Below, one piece after another: positions 1 to 7,800 of a stretch of 19,284 nt of DNA (position 1 is the first letter of the stretch; each line of letters opens with the position of its first letter). This stretch comes from Methanobacteriota archaeon (lineage in GTDB: Archaea; Hydrothermarchaeota; Hydrothermarchaeia; Hydrothermarchaeales; BMS3B). The translations under genes and the position numbers were made by a program. The notes beneath the pieces are model-generated. The model saw nothing but the letters and a program-made list of their open reading frames with translations, was not told the DNA's origin and made no database searches. The stretch covers positions 1 through 19,284 of the forward strand of contig QIGD01000007.1 of NCBI GenBank assembly GCA_003229935.1, read 5' to 3'.

Positions 1-644
1 TACCGATTCAGGAACGATTTTAAGAAAATTAACCAAATTGAAATCAACAAGGAATATGCTTTCAGATCTGTCTCTCTTCCTGAACCTGAACTGTATGAAA
101 CAGAGGGTTATATAGGGGTGGATTTGACTACTACTGGTCATTGTGCTGTTGTTTGAAATCCTAAAACAGGCAAGGTTTTAAAAATGGGTAAAATGACGTA
201 TCATATTCATAAGAAATACAAGAGTATTAGTAGGTATTTGCAGACTAAAGGTAAGTATAGGAAGGTTAAGCAAATCAGGAATCGAGAGCAGAAAATAATA
301 AATGAGTTGAACCATAAGATGAGTCGAAAGATTGTCGATATGGCAAAAGATAGTAAAAGTGGTTTGAAGATGGAGAACTTGGAAGGCACTCGTAATGCCA
401 AATCTACTAGGTCGTTCAGGTATTCCCTGAACAGTTGGTCGTTCTATCAGCTTCGACAGATGATAGAATACAAGGCTAAGCTGCTCGGAATACTTATTGT
501 CTATATTGATTCACATGTACCAGTCAAGAATGTTCAAGATGTGGACTGATAGGCAGCAGGAATGGCAAAGTGTTTAAGTGCCCCCACTGTGGCCACGTTG
601 GCCATGCTGACGTAAATGCTGCGTTCAATATAGCATTGCGTTAA
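1..644 (+). pseudogene. tnpB: Decayed TnpB (IS200/IS605 OrfB) RNA-guided nuclease, 5' end outside window
   Basis: Frame 1 reads from the window edge and shows GYIGVDLTTTGH with the RuvC-I aspartate. It meets an in-frame TGA at 154-156, then continues in the same frame through SGLKMENLEGTR (RuvC-II glutamate, near 370-390). Near 511-515 one base appears to be missing. In the shifted frame the coding sequence resumes as TSQECSRCG, CPHCGHVG and ADVNAAFNIA, giving the zinc ribbon and the RuvC-III aspartate, and it stops at 642-644. TnpB proteins are transposon-encoded RNA-guided nucleases of IS200/IS605 elements that use a right-end omega RNA. With one nonsense codon and one frameshift this copy should be inactive. 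No IS605 right-end hairpin follows the stop; an IS481-like element begins about 25 bases later. The family call is certain, and decay is directly visible unless the sequence has errors. Confidence 0.9.
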
Positions 645-668
645 GGCATAGGTCAATCTGTTGCACTG

Positions 669-678
669 TGGTATCTGC
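669..678 (+). repeat. Left terminal inverted repeat of the IS481-like element
   Basis: TGGTATCTGC is the exact reverse complement of GCAGATACCA at 1687-1696. The two copies lie just outside the two ends of the transposase coding region, as expected of terminal repeats. A chance 10-bp match between two flanks of about 100 bases is unlikely but possible. Confidence 0.6.
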
Positions 679-723
679 AAAAGATTTCGCCAAACTTTAA
701 GTATTGATGCATACCCTATTAGT

Positions 724-1661
724 ATGAAGCTTAATAGTGGTGATGTTAAGAAGACCGTTCTCTGGGTTGTCAAGTACAACTTGCCCACAGGTTTCGTAGC
801 TGGTCAGTTTGGCGCTAGCCGACGTAGTGTCCAACAACTTGTCAGGGAGTATATGGAGACTGGTAGGATACCTGTCCTCAAGCAGCCGTAGACCCTATGT
901 GAAGTACCCAGCGAACCTGAGGGGTTGATCCTTCTGGCGAAGGCAAAGCATAAGTGCGGTGCCTCGGGGATAGGATATCACCTTAGGAAAGCCCGCGGAA
1001 TCCTGGTTGACAACAATCTGGTGCACGCAATTCTCTTGGAGGAAGGCATGGCAAGAGAAGAGCCGAACAAGAGACGTAGAAAAACGCCATGGATACGTTA
1101 TGAGAGGCATTACAGCCTTAGCGCCGGTCACATGGACTGGCACCAGCACCACGATGGCAGGTGGGCCTGTGTGGTCCTGGATGATGCCAGCCGGAAGATT
1201 TTCTCTGGCGGTGAGTATAGTAGCAGGAGTGCTGATGCAGCTCTAGGGCTTGTGAAGGAGGTACTCGATAAGTATGGTAATATTCGGAGGCTCAGGGAGG
1301 TTATCACAGACCATGGGAGCGAGTTATATGCCAACAAGAGGGACAAGGATGACGGTGTGAGACACCGGTTCGAGGAGTTCTGCCAGAAGAACGGTGTCAG
1401 GCACATACTGTGCAGATACAATCATCCGCAGAGTAATGGCAAGCTGGAGAAATGGTTCGGCCTCTACAGGCGGCACTGGGACGATTTTGAGAGTTTTGAG
1501 GTATTTATAGACAGGTATAATCTGGTCAGGCCGCATATGAGCCTGGACTGGACTAGACTAGTCTGGAGACACCCGAAAATGCATTCTGGAGTAAGCTACG
1601 GGGATACGTCCTCGGTAACTTCCTGAGCAGGGCAGAACCTAAAGAGGAGGCAGAATTATGA
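724..1661 (+). pseudogene. IS481-like DDE transposase, interrupted by UAG and a frameshift
   Basis: The reading frame starts at ATG 724 (MKLNSGDVKK) with an N-terminal helix-turn-helix (FGASRRSVQQLV). It hits TAG at 889-891 and then continues in the same frame through an rve-type integrase core. The three catalytic acidic positions are visible: HMDWH (first D), VITDHGSELY (second D) and NGKLEKWF (E). After RPHMSLDW the sequence carries ACTAG twice in tandem (1552-1561). Removing one copy restores the family-like C terminus TSLETPENAFW and an open frame to TGA at 1659-1661. The gene therefore has one nonsense codon and one 5-bp tandem duplication. Such transposases cut and join element ends by a DDE mechanism, and this copy should be dead. 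Readthrough of the UAG is unlikely because other genes here use UAG as their stop. Confidence 0.85.
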
Positions 1662-1686
1662 AACGAAATAATTACCAGATAACACA

Positions 1687-1696
1687 GCAGATACCA
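1687..1696 (-). repeat. Right terminal inverted repeat of the IS481-like element
   Basis: GCAGATACCA mirrors TGGTATCTGC at 669-678. It lies about 25 bases beyond the restored transposase stop codon. A second, looser TATCTG-like copy lies just inside it on the opposite strand, at about 1676-1681. Confidence 0.6.
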
Positions 1697-1710
1697 TTAT
1701 ACGAAAAACA

Positions 1711-1718
1711 TTTATATG
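1711..1718 (+). promoter_or_regulatory. TATA box for the first MinD gene
   Basis: TTTATATG at 1711-1718 follows an A-rich stretch that could serve as a BRE. A start site about 25 bases downstream (near 1740) would give a leader of about 33 nt. That leader contains the ribosome binding site GAGGTG at 1763-1768, five bases before ATG 1774. The box sits just past the right end of the IS481-like element, so that insertion may have redefined what lies upstream of this promoter. Confidence 0.45.
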
Positions 1719-1773
1719 TATTTCCAATAAAACATTACTGCTTAAGGATATTAATTCTCTATGAGGTGTATAA

Positions 1774-2553
1774 ATGGGAATTTCAATTACCATAGCTTCT
1801 GGAAAAGGTGGCGTGGGAAAAACTATGCTTTCATCCAATCTCGGTATAGCTCTCAGTCAGTTTGGCAAGGATGTTACAATCCTTGATGCTGATATTGAAA
1901 TGGCAAATCTTGAGCTTCATCTAGGTCTGGAGGGCATGAAGTTTGCCCTTCATGATGTTCTGGCTGGTGAAGCTGATATATCTCAGGCAGTATATAAAGG
2001 CCCTGAAGGCGTCAGGGTAATTCCTGCAGGGATATCCCTAGAGGGATTGAGAAAGGCTGACCCTGAGATACTTGAAGAGGTTCTGGGAAAACTACTGAAA
2101 GATACAGATATTTTAATTATAGATGCTCCTGCAGGTCTGGGAAGAAGTGTTGTGACTGCTCTTGCTGCAGGACAGGAGCTTATTATTGTGGCTAACCCGG
2201 AGATTTCGAGCATGAGTGATGCTCTTAAAACAAAGATTGTTGCAGCAAAGCTGGGGAGTCATATACTCGGTACAGTGCTTAATCGTGTTGGCTATGATAA
2301 AACTGATCTGACAGTACAGGAGGTCCAGCTTATACTCGAGACAAAGATTCTTGCAATAATTCCGGAGGATCCTGAGGTAAGGAGAAGTGCAGCATTTGGC
2401 AGTCCGGTGATTGTAAGAATGCCGAATTCGCCTGCTGCAATTGCGGTAAAGAAGCTGGCTGCAGATTTGATAGGTAAGAAATATATACCACCCAAACCAA
2501 AGAAGGAGTCATTTATGAAGAGATTGGTAACTGGTATATTTGGAGGGATATAA
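1774..2553 (+). CDS. minD: MinD/ParA-family ATPase (MinD1) with C-terminal amphipathic tail
   Basis: A 259-residue deviant Walker A ATPase. Residues 10-17 are GKGGVGKT with the signature lysine K11 and catalytic K16. D38 and D40 lie in the DADIEMANLE switch region, and D117 lies in IIDAPAG (Walker B/switch II). These proteins dimerise on ATP and position or regulate cell-surface and division machinery on the membrane. The last 15 residues, KKESFMKRLVTGIFGGI-like, form a basic, hydrophobic tail resembling the membrane-targeting sequence of bacterial MinD. The start is fixed by GAGGTG at 1763-1768. The stop overlaps the next start by one base (TAATG), so translation of the two genes is probably coupled. 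It is a paralogue of the MinD encoded in reverse at 2737-3495. The partner protein and cargo are unknown; a role with the filament operon from 4808 is inference only. Confidence 0.92.
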   Translation: MGISITIASGKGGVGKTMLSSNLGIALSQFGKDVTILDADIEMANLELHLGLEGMKFALHDVLAGEADISQAVYKGPEGVRVIPAGISLEGLRKADPEILEEVLGKLLKDTDILIIDAPAGLGRSVVTALAAGQELIIVANPEISSMSDALKTKIVAAKLGSHILGTVLNRVGYDKTDLTVQEVQLILETKILAIIPEDPEVRRSAAFGSPVIVRMPNSPAAIAVKKLAADLIGKKYIPPKPKKESFMKRLVTGIFGGI

Positions 2554-2747
2554 TGGATTTTTCGACAATATTATATGCCATGCTTTCTTTAAGTATAGTC
2601 TTCAATGTACTCCTTCTACTCAGGTTAAAATATCTCAAGGATGACATATTGGAGCTGAAAGGTGGTGTAGAGCTTTCCAAGGAGGAACTTGAGCTGATTA
2701 AGGACAGACTTACAAAGATAAAGAATTACGACGACCTTAATGAGTAA
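2553..2747 (+). CDS. Small membrane-anchored coiled-coil protein, 64 aa
   Basis: I do not recognise a family. Residues 5-25 form one hydrophobic membrane segment (LYAMLSLSIVFNVLLLLRL). They are followed by a highly charged, heptad-like helical region to the C terminus (KDDILELKGGVELSKEELEL and onward). The start ATG overlaps the MinD1 stop as TAATG, a strong sign of translational coupling and a shared function. The 3' end overlaps the 3' end of the convergent MinD2 gene by 11 bases (2737-2747). A single-pass protein with a cytoplasmic coiled coil coupled to a MinD could act as its membrane partner, but this is inference. The gene is credible because of the coupling and the clean membrane-plus-coil layout, even though it is short. 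Confidence 0.7.
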   Translation: MDFSTILYAMLSLSIVFNVLLLLRLKYLKDDILELKGGVELSKEELELIKDRLTKIKNYDDLNE

Positions 2748-3495
2748 AAAATCTACGTAGCCTGTGCAGAAATCCTCTTCCTTCAGGGTTATAGGTAACT
2801 CCAATGAGATTTGCTGCAAGGCTCAGAGTTTCTCTGGTAACTCTTGCTTCTGGATATTTAAGCACATATAACATCTCATAGGCAAGAGCCTCTTTTACTG
2901 CTTCATCGTCAGGCAGCACTGCTATTACTGAGGTGTCAAGAGTATTCTCTATTTCCTCCGCAGTTAGCTCATATTTCCTACCTCTTGCCATATTAATCAC
3001 TGCCCCGGTTACCTCTGCTCCCATTCTTTCTGCAAGAATTTTCATTTTGAGGGCGTCACTCACACTGGAAACCTGAGGTACGGTAACTATAATTACCTCC
3101 TGCCCTCTGTCCATAACCATAGTAGCATCTCTTCCGGCAGGAGCATCAATAACGAGAATTTCAATATAAGCTGGAATTTCTTTTAGAAGAGTTTTCAGAG
3201 TTTCCATATTTTCCTCATTAAAGCCGTCAAGGGTTATACCTGCAGGAATGATTTTCACTCCCTCAGGCCCTTCATATATAACATCTTCGACTTCAAGCCT
3301 TCCCTTAAGGACATCAATCAGAGCTACAGGCGGATTTTTAAGTCCCATAATTATCTCAAGATTTGCCATAACAATATCGGCATCTACAACAGCAACCTTC
3401 TTTCCAAAAAGTGAAAGGGCCACAGCCAGATTGGCTGCTATGGTGGTTTTTCCTACTCCACCCTTTCCCGAGGCTACAACAATAACTCTTGTCAT
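2737..3495 (-). CDS. minD: MinD/ParA-family ATPase (MinD2) with membrane-targeting-like tail
   Basis: A 252-residue paralogue of MinD1. It has GKGGVGKTT near residues 10-18, the VVDADIVMANLEIIMGL switch region and VIDAPAG as Walker B. It ends in GRGFLHRLRRFFTH, a basic amphipathic stretch closely like the KGFLKRLFGG tail of E. coli MinD. The start codon overlaps the pgk stop (ATGA, positions 3492-3495), so the gene is translationally coupled to phosphoglycerate kinase on the minus strand. The 3' end overlaps the 64-residue membrane protein gene on the other strand by 11 bases. Family function is ATP-dependent membrane binding and spatial regulation; the specific target here is unknown. Two MinD paralogues meeting tail to tail suggest either an inverted duplication or two separately regulated copies. 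Confidence 0.92.
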   Translation of the reverse strand: MTRVIVVASGKGGVGKTTIAANLAVALSLFGKKVAVVDADIVMANLEIIMGLKNPPVALIDVLKGRLEVEDVIYEGPEGVKIIPAGITLDGFNEENMETLKTLLKEIPAYIEILVIDAPAGRDATMVMDRGQEVIIVTVPQVSSVSDALKMKILAERMGAEVTGAVINMARGRKYELTAEEIENTLDTSVIAVLPDDEAVKEALAYEMLYVLKYPEARVTRETLSLAANLIGVTYNPEGRGFLHRLRRFFTH

Positions 3496-4709
3496 GAATC
3501 TTTCTCCCTGAGAGCCTCTATGCCTGGAAGTTTATCTCCACTGATCATAAGAAGAGAAGCTTTCCCTCCTGTGCTAATAAAGGATATCTTATCTTTTATA
3601 CCAAGTTTAGATGTGATTGCACCGGTATGGCCTCCTCCTATACAGGTGAAAGCTTTGGTTTTGGCCATAGCTCTGACAAGCTCTTCAGAGCCCAGTGCAA
3701 AGCCTTCAATTTCAAATACACCGCAGGGCCCATTTGCAGCCACCATGCCGGCCTCTTTAATTATTGATGTATATTTTGCTATTGTTTCTATGCCAATATC
3801 CATAATCTTCAGATTGGGTATATTTTTCACATCCACTTCTAATCTTTCAGAGTTTTCTTTCACTGCCACGTCAGATGGGATTATAATTTTATCCCCATAC
3901 TTCTTCAGAAGTCTTTTTGCCTCCTCTAAAATTTCTCCATCTCTGGCTAAAATAATATTTGTGTTAATCCTCCCTATATCTATACCCTTTGCAATTATAA
4001 AGAGGTTACCTATTACCCCTGAGGTTAAAACTATGTCTGCTATTCCTCTATCTAGAACGTTGGCAATTCCTTTCAATGAAGCCTTAGCCTTGGCTCCGCC
4101 GAAGGAAAAAATCCTTGGTCTTGCCTTATACCTTGCAATGGAGCTCAGAGTTTCAACCTCTTTTTCAAGAAGTCTTCCTGCAAAGCTGGGCAGTACCTGT
4201 GGAAAACCCACAACACTTGGCTGGTTTCTGTGAGACACTGCAAATGCATCATTTATATAAAAATCGACATAGGAAGAGAGCTTTCTTATAAATATAGCTT
4301 TTGCCTGTTCTTCAGGAGGCTTTTTTTCTATGGTGGGATGAACCTCCTCTGAGAGAAATCTTACATTTTCAAGGAGAAGAATCTCACCATTCTCAAGCTT
4401 ACCAATATCCTCTCTGGCAGCTCTGCCGATTATATCATCAACATATATAACCTCTCTTCCAAGGAGCTGGCTTAACTTCTCGGCATGCATTTCAAGAGTT
4501 GTGAAATCTTCGAGCCCCGGTCTTGACTGATGTGCAATTAAAACCAGTCTGGATGAAGAGAGTTCTTTAATTGTAGGAATATGTCCTGCGAATCTTGAGT
4601 CATCAAGGATTATTCCGGTATTTGGTTCGAGAGGCGAGTTTATATCTATCCTCATGAGGACCTTCTTACTCTCCAGTCTTGCCTTGTTAATTATAGGAAG
4701 ACCTATCAT
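3492..4709 (-). CDS. pgk: Phosphoglycerate kinase, archaeal type
   Basis: A 405-residue protein that transfers phosphate between 1,3-bisphosphoglycerate and ADP, acting in glycolysis or gluconeogenesis in the cytosol. Substrate-site residues are visible: R20, D22 and N24 in LMRIDINSP, H60 to R63 in AHQSRPG, ENVRF at 114-118, and NDAFAVSHR from residue 153. The nucleotide site shows GGAKAKA near 204-210, ANGPCGVFE near 325-333, GGGHT at 358-362 (archaeal version of the bacterial GGGDS) and STGG near 379. Length and start region (LDDSR after the RIDINSP motif) match archaeal enzymes. A TATA box 28 bases upstream of ATG 4709 suggests a nearly leaderless mRNA. The stop overlaps the start of the second MinD gene, which makes an unusual pairing of central metabolism with a spatial-regulation ATPase. 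Confidence 0.97.
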   Translation of the reverse strand: MIGLPIINKARLESKKVLMRIDINSPLEPNTGIILDDSRFAGHIPTIKELSSSRLVLIAHQSRPGLEDFTTLEMHAEKLSQLLGREVIYVDDIIGRAAREDIGKLENGEILLLENVRFLSEEVHPTIEKKPPEEQAKAIFIRKLSSYVDFYINDAFAVSHRNQPSVVGFPQVLPSFAGRLLEKEVETLSSIARYKARPRIFSFGGAKAKASLKGIANVLDRGIADIVLTSGVIGNLFIIAKGIDIGRINTNIILARDGEILEEAKRLLKKYGDKIIIPSDVAVKENSERLEVDVKNIPNLKIMDIGIETIAKYTSIIKEAGMVAANGPCGVFEIEGFALGSEELVRAMAKTKAFTCIGGGHTGAITSKLGIKDKISFISTGGKASLLMISGDKLPGIEALREKDS

Positions 4710-4732
4710 ATAGTTGAAGTCTCATTACAAAA

Positions 4733-4740
4733 CATATAAA
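4733..4740 (-). promoter_or_regulatory. TATA box for pgk-minD2
   Basis: Read on the minus strand the sequence is TTTATATG. Its centre lies about 28 bases upstream of the pgk ATG at 4709, the usual archaeal spacing from TATA box to transcription start. The transcript is therefore predicted to begin at or next to the start codon. No Shine-Dalgarno motif is evident before the ATG, which agrees with a leaderless message. Confidence 0.5.
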
Positions 4741-4777
4741 ATTTTTGTGGTTTTTCGAGAGGTTAGCTTTACAGTAA

Positions 4778-4806
4778 GCTATAAGTAAGCTGGAAAATTA
4801 TATAAA
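4778..4806 (+). promoter_or_regulatory. Candidate promoter for the tandem-ATPase operon
   Basis: Two TATA-like motifs precede ATG 4808. GCTATAAGTA (4778-4787) is centred about 26 bases upstream and would give a leaderless transcript. The better-looking ATTATATAAAA (4797-4806) touches the start codon. If that one is used, transcription would begin near 4830, inside the annotated reading frame, and translation would need a later start such as ATG 5096. That ATG is preceded by the purine-rich GGGGAGGAGAGGGG at about 5072-5087. The divergent pgk promoter lies in the same 98-bp gap. Confidence 0.35.
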
Positions 4807-4807
4807 A

Positions 4808-7800
4808 ATGGTAGTTATGCCTATAGAGTTTTTTGATAAGAAAAAAAAGGAAAATAATAGTAGAAGTGAAAATGACAGTGATGACGCCATAGATGAGCTC
4901 ATATCTAAAATCAAATCAAAAAGAAATAATGATGTACTTAGAGGAGAACATAAAAAAAAGAGCATTAAATATGATCTGAAAAAAGTTTCTAGCAGGAAAA
5001 AGAGAGTTAATAGTGAAGCTCCTCCCGGTCTGGATGAATTGAAAAACACAGAAGAAGTAGAAAAACATGGTGGGGAGGAGAGAGGGGAAATTAAGATGGG
5101 GGGTATTCTGGGTTCTATTTATAAAGAAAAATTAATGAGCAGGACTTCAGACCATTTTGGGACATTTGACAGGATAAAAAGTTTCAGCGAGGAAATTGTT
5201 GGTGAAGTGCTCAAGGAAACAAAAAAGTACAGAATTGTAAGAAAAACTGGGGAGAAACTGCCATACTATATCATATTTCTTCCTGACCTCTCAAATGAAG
5301 ACAGAGAAAAAATAAATGCTATTGAACAACGTGCAATAGCTGAAATAAATATAAACCCTGACAATATTTCCAGCAGGACGAAGAGATGGGATACCTTCAT
5401 GAATGAGGTAACTGCTCTGATAGACCTCCATTATTCAGAGATTCCAAAAGATAATAGGTATGCCTTTGCTGAACTTATAGTCCAGAATATGGTGGGTTAT
5501 GGTCTGCTTGAACCTCTGCTGAATGATGATAATCTTGAAGAGGTCATGGTTATAGGCATAGGCAAAAGTGTATATGTTTACCATAGAACATATGGAATGT
5601 GTAGAACCAATGTGATTTTTGAAGATGACGAGGAAATAATGAATATCATAAACCGGATAGCAAGAAGTATTGCCAGAAGGGTTGATTTAACAGCGCCTCT
5701 TCTTGATGCTCGTCTTCCAGATGGTTCAAGAGTTAATGCTACAATACCTCCTGTTTCTATTGATGGCCCTTCTCTGACTATAAGAAAGTTCAAGGTAGAC
5801 CCCTTAACTATAGTGGATATAATGAACTTTGGGACCATGACGCCAGAGCTTCTGGGCTTTCTATGGCTTGTTGTGGAAGGTTATGGTGTTAAGCCTGCTA
5901 ATTTCCTTGTAAGCGGAGGTACAAGTTCTGGAAAAACCACAACTCTCAACTGTCTTGGCAGCTTCATACCACGGGTGGACAGGGTGATTTCCATTGAGGA
6001 TACTGCAGAGCTTCAGCTACCACTTGAGCACTGGATAAGACTGGAGACGAGACCCACAAATGTTGAGGGAAGGGGCGAGATAAGTATGGAGATTCTTCTA
6101 AAAAATGTTCTTAGAATGCGCCCAGATAGAATAATTGTGGGTGAGGTCAGAGGTACAGAGGCTATGACACTCCTTGCAGCCATGAACACAGGGCAGAACG
6201 GATGTCTTGGAACAGTTCATGCAAATACAGCTAAAGAAACTATTACAAGACTTAATTCTGAACCAATGAGTGTTCCTAAAATAATGATTCCTTCTCTTGA
6301 TTTTATATTCATGCAGAACCGTTTCTCATACAGGGGCAAAACTGTCAGGAGAATTAGTGAGATTGCTGAGGTAATTGCAAATGAAGACAATATTCCAAAA
6401 GTGAATATTATTTACGAATGGGACCCTAAGGATGATAAGGTAAAGCCTACCGGTATACCCTGTGTGCTTCTGAGGAAGATAGCTGAACTGAGGGGAGTTT
6501 CTTTTGAAGATGTGGAAGCTGAGATAGAACAAAGAGTTAAGGTTATAAATTATATGAAGGAAAACAATGTTAAGGGGTTGAAAAATGTTGATACGATTAT
6601 AAATAGATATTATATTAATCCTGACGAGCTTCTCATGGAGATAGAAGGTTATCCTGTAAAACGGAAGGTAAAACAAGCTTTAAACAGAGCAACCTATACC
6701 CTGATGCCCGAGGAAGAAGAGGAAGGTGAGATTCTCTATGAGGATGATGAAAAGAAGATTGTAAAGGTTAAGACCCAGAGTAATCCAAAATATGTTGTGA
6801 AAATACCCCCTCTTAGAAAAAAAGAAATGGAAATGCTGAGAGAACTTGAGAATATGGCTATAAAGGAGGTTGAGATTGACCCTGATAACTTTGAGAATAA
6901 GGAAGAGGTAAGAAGAATTCTGTTTAAAAAAGTAATTGAAATAATTGAGAAGAAATTCTTAGAGCTTCCCTTCTCAAAGCGAAAAGATATTGCAAGGCTT
7001 GTTGTGAATAACATGGTTGGTTATGGCTTGCTTGATTTTATTCTTAATGACGAACAGCTTGAGGAGGTAATGGTTGTTGGCACTGGTAAACCCATATATG
7101 TTATTCACAGTAACTATGGGAGCTGCAGAACCAATCTTAAGTTTGAAACTGATGAAGATACCATAAGGATTGTGGAGAAAATTGCTGCTTCAGTGGGAAG
7201 GAGAATTGACAAGTCTTCACCTCTTCTCGATGCTCGCCTTCCAGATGGTTCAAGAGTAAATGCCACAGTTCCACCAATTTCTGTTGATGGCCCCACAATA
7301 ACCATAAGAAAATTCAAGACAGACCCTCTGACAGTTGTAAATCTCATAGGTTACAGAACCTTAAATATTGAGGTTTCTGCCTATCTCTGGATGATTGTGG
7401 AAGGTCTTGGAATAAGGCCAGGGAATATTCTCACAGTGGGAGGTGCGGGCTCGGGTAAAACAACTACTCTGAATGTTCTAGGCAGCTTTATACCAACAAC
7501 AGAAAGGGTTATAACCATTGAAGATACTGCAGAGCTTACTTTGCCTATTGAGCATGTTATCAGATTTGAAACAAAGCCGCCAAATGTTGAAGGAGTGGGT
7601 GAGATTACAATGGATGACCTTGTAAAAAACACTCTGAGAATGCGCCCAGACAGAATAATTGTTGGTGAGGTAAGAGGTGCGGAGGCAAGGACGCTATTCA
7701 CAGCTATGAATACAGGGCATGACGGTTGTATGGGCACACTTCACAGCAACTCTTCTAAAGAAACTATAATCAGACTTACAAATCCACCTATGAATGTACC

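Larger units (their letters stand above)
669..1696 (+). mobile_element. IS481-like insertion sequence, about 1.03 kb, decayed
   Basis: A broken DDE transposase gene lies between a perfect 10-bp inverted repeat, TGGTATCTGC at 669-678 and GCAGATACCA at 1687-1696. The resulting length of about 1.03 kb is normal for single-gene IS481-type elements. The true ends may extend a few bases further, because I see no convincing target-site duplication. The element sits just downstream of the TnpB remnant and upstream of the first MinD gene, so it may have replaced the right end of the older IS605 element. Its body is visibly more GC-rich than the neighbouring genes, which fits transfer from elsewhere. 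Confidence 0.65.

Noticed and set aside
661..891. A separate small protein starting at TTG 661
   Set aside because: It is in the same frame as the transposase, and from 724 onward it is the helix-turn-helix part of that protein. The bases before 724 include the terminal repeat and do not look coding.
889..1626. Pyrrolysine or other UAG recoding as the organism's rule
   Set aside because: The tandem ATPase, the first platform protein, queA and the COG1361 gene all end with TAG at natural protein ends, and the transposase carries a second independent lesion.
3520..4233. A 237-residue plus-strand frame rich in hydrophobic residues opposite pgk
   Set aside because: It is fully antisense to a well-conserved pgk region and has the Ser/Ile/Leu-rich look of a shadow frame, with no ribosome binding site or promoter of its own.
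6500..6800. An intein or frameshift joining inside the 1129-residue ATPase
   Set aside because: The region between the two Walker sites contains the normal C-terminal helices of unit 1 and the normal N domain of unit 2. There are no intein splice motifs, and the frame is continuous.
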